Assembly: GCA_027922465.2 (NCBI GenBank)
Contig: BQMF02000065.1
Coordinates: forward strand, 558,001 to 622,000
Direction of reading: 5' to 3'
Origin: Turritopsis dohrnii
Taxonomy: Eukaryota; Cnidaria; Hydrozoa; Anthoathecata; Oceaniidae
Length of the DNA stretch: 64,000 nucleotides
A program made the translations under genes and the position numbers. The stretch's first letter is position 1. Each line of letters starts with the position of its first letter. Below are positions 1 to 12,792 of the stretch, one piece after another. A model generated the notes under the pieces. It did not search any database. It was given only the letters and a program-made list of their open reading frames with translations, and was not told the origin of the DNA.

Positions 1-1898
1 CACCATGAACGAAAGGTCGGAAAAATCTATCATAAATTTCCCGGTCTTTTATTTAAACTTTTTAATATGTTATTTATTCGTTCCGTTGACACACATGTTT
101 TATAGTTCAGATGTTTTATAGTTCAGATGTACAGCTGTTCATCGCGTTCCGTTTGTAAATTGATAATTTATAGTAGATATTACTGTTTTTATGATGATAC
201 ACGATAGTTCCGTTTATATATCAACATTCGCTTTGCATATTCCATGGACAGCTTACACCCCTATTCAACAACCGGTACTCCCTGTTCTGCTGATACTCTC
301 AATCCACAGCTTTTATTCAACTCAATGATGGTAAATCTGGTTTGATGCATGGACGTGTTCGCTGTTTGAGGAATAAATGTTTGCTAAAATCACGTGATAC
401 TGACAAGATTCGATCATAACACATTTTATGGAAAGTCACTTTGTTTGAAAAAATGAGGCATGACGTAAAATCACCTCGATTAAACCAGACAAAAATAACA
501 AATATTTTAGTGGAAACCTTTAACGATGTCTCTATGAAACCAATCCAAGGTGCTTGGGCGGTTTATCTTCTTGCAATAATTTAGTCATTAGCATTTCCGC
601 GCCATAGGGAAACAAGTTGTCTGATAAAGCATGCTTCATTATGCTTTTTTGTTTTTGCGAAGGGCCTGTTCATACATTGATCATATTTCAGATTTATTTA
701 TTAGACGGCAATATGTTGTTACGTTATTAGAGATTTGTACATTTATTTTTAGTTGTTTCCATTTGACATGTTTACTTTTTCATCATTCCCATCTATGATT
801 ATCAATCCCATCTGTGTTATCAATTTCTGTTGAGTTAGTTCAAGTTCAATGAAATGCCCATGAAGAGGTCTGGGAACAAGGTGAAAAAATGTGACTGCCA
901 TTTTAATTCCCTTACTTATGATCTGGTACTTCTTAGAGATGTCTCGTGGCAACGTTTATTAAACACATATATTATATGTTTAAGAATTATTGTCTTTGAG
1001 ATACACTCAGATGGTTAAAATATTACAGTAGCTTGATTTCTAACCCGCTTCCGGGAGGAATGCTGGTATAGACACGGGCTACTTCAGAATTGCCCAGGCT
1101 ACAGCCAGGGTTCTAGGTGTCATAGGTTCTTTAAAGTAGTCATACACGAAGAAGAAGAAAAGAACGCCCATTTTAATATCGGCCTTTATACGCCAAGGGG
1201 GTGGAAAATAACGCCGGCTACGCCCAACAAATAACAATTTGGTTGTTATGGTGTGTTAGCAGCCACTCTCCTTCTTCAGCATCTCTCTGCCATCCAGGGA
1301 TAACTTTAAAAACTGAGGAACTGCTGTTTTTCTTTCCTGATCAATACTATAGAAGTATAGAACTAAGTTTTGTGATAGCAATTTTTTTGGTTTTCGGGTT
1401 TTATACAACTTCGCTCCCAGGTTTCTTTTTTCTTACTACAGAAACATCTGTCTTATAACATGGGTCCAAACTCAATACAAGCATTTCTAAACAAATAGAG
1501 TAAAAGAGCTTTCCTGATACATCCTTCACATATATTTTGACAAAATCTATTTTCGGTTACAACAATGCTATCTAATATTTCTACAACTGGCAGCAGTTAT
1601 ATTATTCCTCGAAATCAAATCAAAGAAAAGTTTAGAAGAAATCAACATGAACATTCCATCAGAAAAGTTTTCCCATCAATTAGAATTATCTGGCCTAATA
1701 TATATATATATATAACTAGAGCAAAAACAACCCAAAAACATTAACATGTTTTCATGTAGAGAGAATCGAAATCCTAACAAGAATTAGTGTCCAGTCCCAA
1801 CTACTGTCGCAATCATTTTTTTAAAACGTTTAAATGTATCTTATGATTACAACACGTGCAAGGAGTATCAGGAAATGTGTGTATGTGCCACGACGTCT
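1..1898. other. Intergenic, no gene seen
   Basis: No open reading frame here resembles a known family and no splice-consistent exons were found. There is a short (TA)n tract near 1699-1714. The stretch near 1145-1160 is GAA-rich. It forms the 3' flank of the minus-strand stress protein gene. Confidence 0.5.
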
Positions 1899-2096
1899 TT
1901 ACTGAGAAGGTGGTACAACAGTGACGGGGATATGACTGTGATGAAGGACATAGTCACTAACACTTCCAACGAATGTTCGACGGATGGCGTTTAATCCACG
2001 AGAGCCCATCACGATCATATGAGCTTGTTCTTTTTTAGCCACTGTACATACGGCTTCGCCCGGTTTACCAGACTCAAGAAGTGTTTTCTTTTGTAA
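1899..2096 (-). CDS. USP exon 4 (stop codon)
   Basis: The 198-nt terminal exon has acceptor TATATTTTAG. It carries the ATP-binding motif GSRG-(9 residues)-GS and the stop codon TAA at 1901-1899. Confidence 0.9.
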   Translation of the reverse strand, partial: LQKKTLLESGKPGEAVCTVAKKEQAHMIVMGSRGLNAIRRTFVGSVSDYVLHHSHIPVTVVPPSQ

Positions 2097-5000
2097 CTAA
2101 AATATAGTGTGACCAGGGTGCAATCTTGGCATTGAAACTCTCAAAACTCTTCAAAACATTATTGTATGGTAAAAATAGGTTTCAGTAACTTTATCTGATG
2201 ACACACAAAAACTTGTAACCTTATAAAGAGTTCATTTAAAGTTTCTCCAATTTAAAGAATAACTCTGGAATACATTAATTTTAACACCATGAATTGCATC
2301 GAGTATTAAAACACTTATGGAACACAAGTACAAAAAGATTAACTACCTTCTTTGATTCACACAACATTTCATAGTGGCCAATCAGCTTGTTGCTTTTCTC
2401 CACTTGTTCTTTTATTTTCTTTGTCCAGTCATCAACAGGCAGATGAAGAGGATCTATCATGATAAAAAATGAACTGTATATATGAGTCATCACACCCTAG
2501 ACAACACGAGTTTAATTACAATAATATGTTAATCATGTCATCATGTTGTGGACCTTGACAGAATTTGCGTATGCTCTCGAATTTAAAATATTATATACAC
2601 ATTAAAAAGTATTACTTATTAAGTCAAGTCCTCTACTGATGAGAAAACATTGTTTATGTTTTTATTAAAAAGCAGTCCAAACTGATGGTTTTTCGGCAGT
2701 CAAAAGAATAGAAACTGCTACTTTTGACAGATTAACAGGACCATTTTACAGCAAAATATAAACAATGTTTACCCAATGCTTATAAAAACGAAGGTTACTA
2801 ATTCTAAAAGTAAGTAAGCAAAAATTTTCAATACTAACCATGAAGATTCACCGTTGGTAAATGTGGAGTTTGTTGCACATGCAGTAACAAAATAGAATCA
2901 TCTGCTTTCATTAAGTTGTCAATGTAAACTAAAAGCAGAAGTGAAGATATGTATTTAAATAAAAAATGTTAGTAAACAAGTAAACCGTTAAACAAGATAG
3001 TCCTCCAAAACACAGGGACAAGACGATTGATCAAAAATTTTTCCATTCTCAACTTAGATACAGACTTTCAGAAATCGGCAGAAACCATATTGAATATTGA
3101 ATGTTACGTCATATGTAAATAGGCACCTTCAGTTTTAGCTTCCAGACAGAAATATGATACCTTACAGTTCATAAGACAGTGACTGTTTTGTCCATTGTTA
3201 TATCAATCATTGTACGTAAAATTATACTGGACCAAATCCATGCCACTACGTCCAAATGACTGGTAGTTGTCTTACAAAGGTTTTACAGCACTAGCTAGTC
3301 TAACTAGAATTAGTAGGAATAAGCTGCAGATCATGACAGTCTAGAAATGAGATATATACTGTAGGTCACAAGGCCAATAGAAGACTATTCCATCTATAAA
3401 ACACTATGGCATCTGCAAGGCATAAGGAACAAGATGCCCTTACGGGCAGAAAGATTTCTGCAAAATCTGTTGAAGCATGAAAAATGAAAAATGTTATGAC
3501 ATTTATGAAATTCGACAAAAAAATGTTACACGATCTAAGTGGGTTCAAACCACCGACCTTTCCGTTAACAGCCGAATAACTAGCCAACTGCGCAACAGAA
3601 CTACATGTACCTGAAATGTAAAAACCGCTAGGTTTAGACAGTAACAAAAAAACGGAGGAGAAAAACCAAAAGCCGGTTGTAATGTATTTCTTGCTTTTGC
3701 AAAAATCCAAAATCGAAATATTTTATGACATATTTAAAAATTCGAAAAAGACTTCAGAAGATCTACATGGGGTCGAACCACCGATCCTTCGGTTAACAGT
3801 TGACTATACTAACCAACTGTGCCACGGAAGCCATGAACGTCAGTATAGATATAAACAAGAGCCACGTGGCGCAAAACGGTTACAGCAAAAGTACTTGCCA
3901 CAAGAATACTTTCGAAATTTTACTTAAAGTTCTTAAAAGTTCTGTAAACGTTATTTCTTGAAATATCTTACTGGTGGAAAACAGGCATAGACGATAATAA
4001 TGTTTAAAATTACTAACTCGTGTAAATAGGGTCTAATTGTAACACACCAGCAATTTAATTTATTAGAGGACAAAAGAACTATACATGCATGAGCTGTTTA
4101 TAACGTACGTTTTTTTTATAAGAGCTTATGTAGAAAAAAAAAACTCGTTTCTTCGAAAAACACATGTATCTTTGAATTATAATTTCTTGAAACCGAAATT
4201 GAATTCGAACAGATAACTTCCTTTTTTTTAACTCGATTTTTGAAAATCTGATGTTCAAAGACAGAACAGATAGCTAACAAACGTAGAAGGTAATAAGAAA
4301 GTCTGATCTGTGCTTTACTGACATGAAAAACATATCTATTTTCAAGTGCCAAAGTACATTGATTCAGTACCATAAGTAACTAAAAGTCCCAGTTTTATGT
4401 AGACCTTTTTGATTAATATCCATTCCTTCATCAATTAAGTGATAAAATATCAAAGAAAACGTATTTTCTACCTTAATTAGCTCTTTTGACTCTTCTGTTT
4501 ACAAAACGTTGAGAACTTCTTTTTAGTTAGAAAAGAATGATCACAGTCCAAGATAATTATAAGTTTCTTCTATATATTTTCTGTTTTCACCTTAAAATAT
4601 GTATATCTTCTTTAAAATCCATTTAATAGTGATCAAAGAAACTTTTGTAAATCTTTCGCTGACATGCAATGCACGGTGCTTTGGTTTCATGTAAATGCAC
4701 GCACGAAATTTCAAAAAACCGCTAGGTTTGGACAGTATGAAAAAGAAAAACCAAAGCCGAATGTAAGGTATTTCTTGCTTTCGCAGAAATCCAAAAATAT
4801 GAATGTGAACCTGTAAAGTACTACAAAGGAATTAGGAATTTCTGCATTACTGTTATTTTTCACAGGTAAAAAACCCCCAAATTTCTAAGGTATCTATATT
4901 CACAAAGAGTCATATTCAGAAAATTTAGTCATTTTCATAAATCATGTTGTTATTTGTGGAATATATCACCAGCCTAATGATACAACAAATGGAAACCCCT

Positions 5001-8000
5001 CAACAAGCAAGGAATTCAAAAACATATTAACTATTTTAAAACAGAAACTTGACGAATTCAGAGACAAATTACCGGACATTTTTATCGGTGGAGATTTTAA
5101 CCTTCCACATATTGATCGGAAGTATGATTCCCTCAAAGAAGGAATAACCAAAGATGAGAAGCTAATGAAACAGCTTCTCTCTGATTTTATGGGGGACTTC
5201 AACCTACTGCAGCTCATTTCAACACCAACACATAAGAGTGGAAATGTTCTTGATCTACTACTCACGAACAATATTCAATTACTACATAGTTACATCACAA
5301 CCCCAACTGTTAAAATATCAGATCACATCCTGTTAAATGTGAAAACCCACTTCAGACCTATTGAGGAAGAGCCAATGACTCAAGAACCTACTCTTAGAAA
5401 TCAATTCGACAAATACAATTTCCACTCAAGCAAAATTGATTGGGACAAATTGAATGAGAAATTAAAAGTAACAGAATGGGATGACTTGGAAGACGACTTA
5501 CCTGAAGTTCAAATCAATAAAATTACCAACAGAATTATAAATGTGGTAAAAGATCATGTTCCATCACGATCCGGAAACCCACAACATAAGAAAGCAATCC
5601 CAAAAGACAGGAGGATTTTATTTCGGAAAAGGAAGAAAACACTCAAAAAATTTTCTAAGGTTACAAAAAGGATTACAAAAGAATTACTTGACATTGACTT
5701 TAAACTAAATCAATCTTACAAAAAGGAACAATTAAATGAACAAAAGGCTGTTGATGCAATCAAAAGGAATCCAAAGTATTTCTTCTCATACGCTGCAAAA
5801 CACAGCAAAGTAAAATCGAAAGTTGGTTCTTTATTGAGCAAATCCAAAGAATTGATAACAGACAAGAAGACAATGGCGGACATGCTTCAGGAGCAGTATA
5901 AGTCAGTTTTTAGTACACCTCTTGAAATCTACGAGATACATCAGAGAAAGTGCGAAGATATTCTGCAAGATATAGTTTTTGATGAAACTGATATAAATTG
6001 AGGCAATTTCAACCATCTCGCAAAATTCTGCCCCTGGTCCAGATGGATTCCCAGCAATTCTTTTAAAGAGCAGTTGGCACAACCATTAAAAAGTTTCTGG
6101 AGGAAATGTATAAACACAGGAAAACAGTTGATATTCATAAAAGCAACAACATAACGCCAATCTACAAAGGAGGAGACCAAGGAGACCCTGCAAATTATAG
6201 ACCTGTATCCCACTGTGTCACACTTGACCAAAGTATTTGAGAAAATTGTGCGCAAGGCTATAATCAAGCACTTGGATGACAATGACCTCTTTAACTTTTC
6301 CCAACATGGCTTTCGTGAAGGAAGATCCTGCCTGAGCCAACTTCTGAGCCACATTGATGAGATATTAACCCTACTGGAGGATGGTAACGATGTTGAGGTA
6401 ATATATATCGACTTCAGCAAAGCTTTTGACAAGATTGACCACACTATCTTATTAAGTAAACTAAAAGCTTTTGGAATCGATGGAAAACTCTTAGCATGGA
6501 TTGAATCCTTCCTGAAAGATCGCAAACAAATTGGTTGTGGTTGAAGGTGTACCATCTGAACCAGCCCTGATGTTGTCAGCTGTCCCTCAAGGATCAGTTT
6601 TGGGACCACTCTTATTTATCCTGATGATCAGTGATATTGACAAAAACATCAGATACTCATCTCTATCAAGCTTTGCGGATGATACACGGATTAAGAAGAC
6701 TGTGCAAGGCATACTTGATACCTTCATGCTTCAAGAAGATCTTAACCACACATACAAATGGGCCGAGAACAACAACATGAAGTTGAATGGAAAAAAATTT
6801 GAGCATCTTCACTACGGGAAGCACCATAAGAGCAACTGTTACTTCACAGAAAACTCACAGATTATAGAAGAAAAACAACTCGTCAAAGACTTGGGAGTTA
6901 TGATATCAAAAGATACCACCTATAAGGAATATATCACTGCAGTCATCAAAAGAGCAACTCAACTTGTTGGCTGGGCTCTAAGAACTTTTAAATCTAGAGA
7001 CAAAGATGTATATAATGCTGACACTGTGGAGATCACTTGTCATTCCCCACCTGGACTACTGCTCTCAACTTTGGAATCCGATTGAAAAAGGCCTGATTCA
7101 ATCTATTGAGAAACTACAACAATCATTCACAAGGCAGATTGACAACATGAAACAAAAAGACTACTGGGAAAGACTTCAAACCCTCAAACTGTACTCACTA
7201 CAACGTCGAAGAGAGAGATACATCATCATCTATACATGGTGTATTCTCGAAGGACTCCCACCAAATATTGGAAAGATTCAAAATGGAGCAGAGACTTGTG
7301 GCATCACATGCCATATAAATCATAGACAAGGAAGAAAGTACCACATTCCCCTGATCAAACGAAGTCCCTACCAAACCCAAATCTACGCATCCATATGCAT
7401 GCAGGGTCCCAAATTATTCAACTGTCTACCAAAAGCCCTAAGAAATCTAACAAACTGCAAAAAGGATGTTTTCAAAAAGAATCTTGACAAATTCCTGTGC
7501 ACTGTCCCTGATGAACCTCTTGTTCCAGGCTACACTGGCCTGAGGCAAGCAGAGTCGAACACTCTTGCAGTTATGGCTTTCACTGGTCTCAACGAGATGG
7601 GTGATCTCAAGATCTGAGAGAAAACTATTTCAAGTAACTTCAAGTAAGTAAGTAACTTCAAAATGTTATCAAATGTTGTTGTGAACTTGGGGCTTATTAA
7701 GGGCAAAAAAAATATAAAGTTGACTAAAATTATTTCTGGTAAAAAGAACAATACTGCTAAAAATGAAAGCTGGTTACTAAATTTTACTAATTTTAATGAA
7801 TCGTGAATCTCCCTGGTATTTATGTAATTTCATGAATGTTTTTTCTAATTATTCTAAGTTAACATAAGACAATTATAAGCTTCTGTTCATAAGAAATTAT
7901 CAACCACATTGATATTGTTTACTAGCTCTGTTGTATTATGCACCTGAGTCCTAAAGCAAATTACTAACCTTCAATAGCTTTCTAAGCTTTCCACAAACAA

Positions 8001-8326
8001 AGCAACTTAGCTACCAAAGTAAACTGAATTTTTTGTGCTTTGCATTCTTTGTGTGATAACAGCTTTCTGAAACTCTAAAAATAAATTCCTAAAAGTTGTT
8101 TTTGTTAACTGTGAACCAAAGGCGACTGCAGACGTTTTATTTATTTATCTCGTTGCAGAGGAGTACCACCCATTTTTATAAGGAATCACATTTTCTTAAC
8201 TAAGCCTGAAAGGGTCGAGATGAACACTATAAAATTACAAATGAAATGAGATAATTTGCACTCACAGTCGAAGGCTCTTTGGGAGTTTTCACTCCCATCA
8301 ACTGGAATAAGAACTTTTCGTGTCAT
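1899..8326 (-). CDS. Universal stress protein (UspA family), four exons
   Basis: This is a complete gene of 151 codons plus stop on the minus strand. The exons are 8266-8326 (start MTRKVLIPVDGSENSQRAFD), 2839-2928, 2347-2453 and 1899-2096, joined at GT/AG sites in continuous frame. The small nucleotide-binding fold is clear: an N-terminal strand with the conserved VDGSENS, and near the C-terminus VMGSRG followed by GSVSDYVLHH. This reproduces the UspA ATP-binding pattern G-2x-G-9x-G-S exactly. The protein ends in the usual IPVTVVPPSQ. Length matches the family norm of about 140-160 residues. UspA proteins are cytosolic, bind ATP or AMP and are linked to stress survival; the exact role of this one is unknown. 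Intron 1 is over 5.3 kb and holds a LINE, SINEs and a repeat copy. The start is the only in-frame ATG before the first strand. Confidence is high for the family, good for the exon borders. Confidence 0.9.
2347..2453 (-). CDS. USP exon 3
   Basis: A 107-nt exon with acceptor ATGATAG and donor GTAGTT. It encodes a Lys/Glu-rich helix (DDWTKKIKEQVEKSNKLIGH), the variable middle helix of the family. Confidence 0.82.
2839..2928 (-). CDS. USP exon 2
   Basis: A 90-nt exon with acceptor TTCTGCTTTTAG and donor GTTAGT. It encodes FYIDNLMKADDSILLLHVQQ, the second strand and helix of the UspA fold. Confidence 0.87.
3465..3846 (-). repeat. Two tandem tRNA-derived SINE copies
   Basis: On the minus strand two units follow each other. 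Each starts with a tRNA-like head. The A box is TGGCACAGTTGG in the copy headed at about 3770-3835, and TTGCGCAGTTGG in the copy headed at about 3530-3600. The B boxes are GGTTCGACCCC and GGTTTGAACCC. The heads are followed by a shared body with the run GCAAGAAATACATTAC in the upstream copy. The first head matches RNA polymerase III promoter boxes almost perfectly. They lie in intron 1 of the stress protein gene, co-oriented with it. Confidence 0.7.
3854..4468 (-). repeat. Repeat family R1, partial inverted copy
   Basis: This stretch is the reverse complement of 10288-11103 with internal gaps. It begins with AACAAGAGCCACGTGGCGC, the reverse complement of the R1 right end (GCGCC then TCTGGCTCTTGTT), with small differences. 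The R1 left end with the CCTACT-type run is missing, so the copy is truncated. Confidence 0.7.
4715..4800 (-). repeat. Third SINE body fragment
   Basis: The run AAACCGCTAGGTTTGGACAG and the following bases repeat the SINE body at 3625-3710. No tRNA-like head is attached here, so it is probably a truncated copy or a remnant. Confidence 0.5.
4945..7660 (+). pseudogene. LINE ORF2, 5'-truncated (endonuclease + reverse transcriptase)
   Basis: Homology starts in the middle of an apurinic-type endonuclease domain (YHQPND, then FIGGDFN near 5085-5100, then LDLLLTNN and SDHILLNV). It continues through the linker (5165-6001) into a reverse transcriptase with APGPDGFP, YRPVS, FSQHGFREGRSC, YIDFSKAFDKIDH, AVPQGSVLGPLLF and the FADD catalytic box near 6671-6685. 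A C-terminal domain ends at 7617. The frame is broken at about 5998, 6075, 6205, 6537 and 7030, so no intact protein can be made. The 3' tail has an AAGT-type microsatellite (about 7642-7660), typical of CR1/L2/Jockey-like LINEs. It sits in intron 1 of the stress protein gene in antisense orientation. Confidence 0.85.
8266..8326 (-). CDS. USP exon 1 (start codon)
   Basis: The 61-nt coding part starts at the ATG at 8326-8324 and ends before a GTGAGT donor. It encodes the first beta strand and the Asp-Gly-Ser nucleotide-contact loop. The split codon rejoins exon 2 as Phe. Confidence 0.87.
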
Positions 8327-8932
8327 CTTGAGCGTGGAGAATCTTTCGTGCAACTGGAATGAATCAAAACATCACTTAAAACTTTATTTGTATTCTTACT
8401 CCAGGGGGTATTGATCACAAATCCACTTTTAGTAGAATTCTAATAACGTTTAAAAAAAGTTTTCAAATCATAAACAATAGAAATAAATAAAAGTTTTAAT
8501 ATCACTTTTTATTATTTATTGAACATACAATAAACAAAATAAAAGATTAGCTGAAAAAACTATTCTTTATATCCCCGGATTGTTTTGCGAATTGTCGTGA
8601 ACGGGTTTTTGGTAGTTTAGTTGACCAAAAGATGTTACTTGTAGTAAAAAAACTTGTAAAAAAAACTCAAAAAAATATGATATATTTCTATTTAGTGTCT
8701 AGGAAGATGCAATCACGATACGTTAATGATTAGTGAAAATAGGCATTATGTAATAATTTACTCGTTCAACTCAACTTAGCACCCAGGTCCATTTCTCTTT
8801 TTTTTTGATACGATTTGTTGTCGACATATCAACCTTTTAGAAATAACAAACACTTTACACCACTTTACACTTTAATACAATGTCGGTTATACAGTGACTG
8901 TTTATACTGGTTACGCAGTAACTGGAGTTATA

Positions 8933-8969
8933 CAATGTTATACAATGTTATACAATGTTATACAATGTT
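8933..8969. repeat. 10-bp tandem repeat
   Basis: The unit TTATACAATG is repeated almost four times without mismatch. Confidence 0.85.
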
Positions 8970-8993
8970 AGTCAACTGCAGTCAAGTTTAGGC

Positions 8994-9043
8994 AACCTCG
9001 TCCCCAGGGCTTAAAAAAGGCAAGAAGTCCTGGGGACGAGGTT
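8994..9043. repeat. GC-rich hairpin (short MITE-like palindrome)
   Basis: The arms AACCTCGTCCCCAGG and CCTGGGGACGAGGTT are exact reverse complements around a short loop. A palindrome of this kind within AT-rich DNA suggests the end of a miniature mobile element. Confidence 0.6.
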
Positions 9044-9229
9044 GAAGTTTAGGGGCTGTTTATATATGAGAGGCGGGACGGGACGAAAAACGTGATGACT
9101 TCATCCCCGCCTTTACATGAGAAAACTAATCCGGGGCGGGACCTTCTACAGTTCTCATGCATTTCATTGTTCTTTCGATAATATATACTTCACATTTCGC
9201 ACAGATTCAACATTAATGGAATTGTAACC

Positions 9230-9283
9230 TATGTTATCTATCTTCGCTATGTTATCTATCTTCGCTATGTTATCTATCTTCGC
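9230..9283. repeat. 18-bp tandem repeat, three units
   Basis: The unit TATGTTATCTATCTTCGC occurs three times in a row without mismatch. Confidence 0.85.
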
Positions 9284-10073
9284 TAAACGCTGTTGAAATT
9301 GAATTATAATGGGAAACCTGCTTTGTCTTGATGAAACAACTCATTACGAAAACCCAGGTTGGGGACGTCAGAATTCAAATGCTTTGCTTTTATGTGATGT
9401 GGAAAGAAATCTAGATTCTCTTTTGAGAACTTGATAGGAAATTCAAAGATTGAAAATATGATTTGAACGAGTTAATTAGTATTCCACACATCTGTCATCA
9501 TCAACACAATGGTTTTTAAGAAACTCTTTGTTATCTTGAAAAATCATCTGCATTCCGACCAGTTTGATCTTGACAGTTGTTGAAAGATGTTATAAATAGA
9601 TATACAGAACTGAAGGAACTGAAAGTGCTGATGTCAGCAGAGGGAATCTCCCTTATTAGAACAATAAAAATGAATCTGAAAACAAACAGCTGATAAATAT
9701 CATTTGTTTCCAAACGAGGCTATTAATGATTGTCTGTCCCCTTTAAGGGTTATTATTATGCAAATTTTTTCAAATTTGAACTTTCGATGACCTCAGCTCC
9801 CTAATCGTTTAAATACAGTTGTTGGTTCATTATTTACTTTCCCCAGCTAACACATCCTTATCTAAGCGTTCCACCGCAGTATCCACATAAAAACATGGAA
9901 ATACATTTGTATTTCTATGATGAAAAGTATGTTACATCCTTCATAAATTCTGCAGCCATTTTTGTAATGAGGACCTAATCAGACGTGGTTGCACACCACA
10001 CGACCAGATCAATACTAATGCTCCTCGATTTTTATACTCTTAAGGGAATAAATGTTGTGCCTTTTTTTTAATT

Positions 10074-11103
10074 TTATTACGGTAGCAGCGTAAGCGAATA
10101 CCGTATTAAAACACCCTTGGACTCCTACTACTCCTACTACTCCTACTACTACTACTACTACTACTCCGGCCGAAACGGCAGTTTTTAGCCTACGATTTAG
10201 AGTATGCGAGTCCCCACTAAAAACTCAATATACATTCTAATGAACGAACGCAGCCTTTTGAATTTTCGAAGGTTTTCAATCACATACATTTAAAATACGT
10301 TTTCTTTGATATTTTATCACTTAATTGATGAAGGAATGGATATTAATCAAATAGGTCTACATAAAACTGGGACTTTTAGTTACTTTTATGGTACTGAATC
10401 AATGAACTTTGGCACTTGAAAATAGATATGTTTTTCGTGTCAGTAAAGCACAGATCAGACTTTCTTATTACTTTCTACGTTTGTTAGCTATCGGTTCTGT
10501 CTTTGAACATCAAGGTTTTCAAAAATCGAGTTAAAAAAAGGCAGTTATCTGTTTGAATTCATTTTCGGTTTCAAAAAATTATAATTCAAAACATACATTT
10601 TAATTTAATACACAAAGTGTCAACACATTTTTCACCATTTTGATTGGACGAATATTTTTTCGCAAAGCGATTTCGATAGGGAGTTGAAATTATTTTAACT
10701 CACATTCGCACAGTAGAGGAAAGAAATTTTTCGCTCGAAAACCAGAAAACATTTAATGCGCATGCTCAATTTTTTTCTCCGTCGAAATATTTCGATCAAA
10801 AAAGGTCGTGGAAATAGCGCTTAAGCTCTTATAAAAAAACGTACGTTATAAACAGCTCATGCATGTATAATTCTTTTGTCTTCTAATAAATTAAATTGCT
10901 GGTGTGTTGCGATTAGACCCTATTTACACGAGTTAGTAATTTTAAACATTATAATATCGTTTATGCCTGTTTTCCACCAGTAAGATATTTCAAGAAATAA
11001 CGTTTACAGAACGTTTAAGAACTTTAAGTAAAATTTCAAATTTAAAAGTATTCTTGTGGCAAGTACTTTTGCTGCTACCGTTTTGCGCCATCTGGCTCTT
11101 GTT
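10074..11103. repeat. Repeat family R1, full-length copy
   Basis: Starts TTATTACGGTAGCAGC and ends GCTGCTACCGT then TTTGCGCCATCTGGCTCTTG; the 11-bp ACGGTAGCAGC is inverted at the two ends. Inside the left end lies a (CTA/CCTACT)n run. A second copy (40201-40933) shares both ends exactly, and an inverted partial copy lies at 3854-4468. No coding capacity is seen, so it is a non-autonomous mobile repeat of unknown superfamily. Confidence 0.75.
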
Positions 11104-12713
11104 ATCCTTATGTTTGTCATTATTATTATAGTTATGTTCTATATTAGGTGGCCCTCACCTCCGTTTCGTTTTGACTGTTGTGAGGGTCTCCTCTAGCCAT
11201 AGTGTATTTTTGAAAAAAAATTTACTGTTTACCGACAAAACAAATAAATGAATAAATAAATAAATGAAAAGAAAAAATAGGACTTTGGTGGTCAGGAAAA
11301 GGAGAGGTATTTTTATATGATGAAACAATGTCGACAAAATCATCATGAAAAAAATGATTAACGTCAACGTTAACGCCAGAAACAGGGCGAAATTACGCCT
11401 TATGATATTGTTGCTATTATGCAAGTTTGAGATTCTGAGATATCGTTACGATTGATATTTGTGACATCATCCAGGCAAAGTTTAAGTAAATAAAAAGGTG
11501 ACCGCCTCGTACTCAGGTTATGAAGATGAAAGACATTTTAAAGAGATGGTGAAAAGAGGGAGGAAGAAGAAATTGATTTGAATAATATTCAAAAGGGGAA
11601 TTTTTACTTTGTGTTTTGAATTATGTTGCGCAATGATTTTTGCCGTAACTTTCACGGCCTTTCATTTCTGCAAGTAAAAATATTTTCCGCTTTCTTAGGG
11701 GTTTATCTAGTTTTATCCCGCTTTGCCGAGGCCCGGTTTTGCCGGTATCCGCCTGAATTGCTGAAAACGTTATCTTTTTATATGAGAAAATCCCGTCCGA
11801 GCAAAACGGCAAGGCGGGAAGGATCCATATTTGGTGGGATGTGCTTTTCCATATAAACACAACTGTTTAATTTGTTCTTACATTCCTGACTGAAACATGC
11901 AAAAGTACGCATGCGCGGTAAGTAATTTTAAAATCCAAAATAATGCAGTGCGACCAGAGGACTGTACCAGCAACGTTTTTCCGATCGATCCTTCTGTTTT
12001 AAAGATTTTTAGCTTCCGTAGATAAATTTTTTCTTGATCAAAATGATTTGTCCCAATCATCTCCTATGGTTCGTGTGACCATCAGACCTTACGGTGTAAA
12101 CCTTGTGAAATGTGTCTGGATTAGTGAGGGTAAGGGTCGGGCGTAGCCTCATTTGTTCAAATATATTTGTAAGTGTTTTCACCGTTTAAATGTAATGGTT
12201 GCAATTTGTCCCATGAACATATACTCTCTGATTTATCTGTTTTGCCTGATTTTTCATAGTAGAATCAAGCAATGCAGGGGCCCCGGTTTTGTCGGCCCTG
12301 CAATGCAGCTGAATAACCAAAAAACCAACAGCAACAGTACTGTTGACATGCAATATCTTTTGTAGAGGCCATTTTGGAATTTGTTTTGACATTTTCCCGC
12401 GGCAAAAAATAAATGAGATTTCGCTTGACCGAGATGGGGTGGTTTTTTACTTTATTTTTCATATGATCAGCTTGTTAGTCATGAATTAATTTTAATCATA
12501 TTGTTGAACTAAAACAGCACCCATGAATTCATGAAATTTTACATCACTGTTCAAGAATTTTATCAATTTGTATGACAAGAAAGAATTATATTATTTATTA
12601 ATAAATTTTCTCAAACGAAAAATTAAACGAACGGTTCGAAGAAAGTTTTTTATTGTTGAGGATTTAAATTGAACAAAATTAACATGCATGTTGTGCTATT
12701 ATTAATGGATGCC

Positions 12714-12792
12714 ATGAATTTCTTTTTTGTTGACAAAGTAAAACAAAAGAGCTTGCTTTTTTTATTGCTTACCATGGTCAGCTTTCTCGAAG
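12714..12792 (+). CDS. Ig receptor exon 1: signal peptide
   Basis: Encodes a basic start (MNFFFVDKVKQK) and a hydrophobic core (SLLFLLLTMVSF), then a GTAAGA donor in phase 1. In-frame ATGs at 12684 and 12705 would add ten or three residues; 12714 gives the most typical signal peptide. No mature domain is in this exon. Confidence 0.75.

Larger units (their letters stand above)
8327..12683. other. Intergenic, repeat-rich, no gene seen
   Basis: Between the stress protein gene and the Ig receptor I see no supported exon. Contents: short tandem repeats (8933-8969 and 9230-9283), a 50-bp hairpin (8994-9043), a full R1 repeat (10074-11103) and GGCGGGA-type GC islands near 9070-9140 and 11700-11820. 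The promoters of the two flanking genes should lie here but show no motif I can defend. Confidence 0.5.

Noticed and set aside
3366..3710. Minus-strand 114-codon ORF over the SINE pair
   Set aside because: The frame runs through the tRNA-like heads and the SINE body, so it is a by-product of the repeat.
3530..3835. True tRNA genes
   Set aside because: The A and B boxes are good, but the arms do not pair into a full cloverleaf and a SINE body follows, so they are tRNA-derived repeats.
11621..11860. Overlapping ORFs of similar length on both strands
   Set aside because: GC-rich palindromic stretch typical of a mobile repeat; neither translation resembles a protein family.
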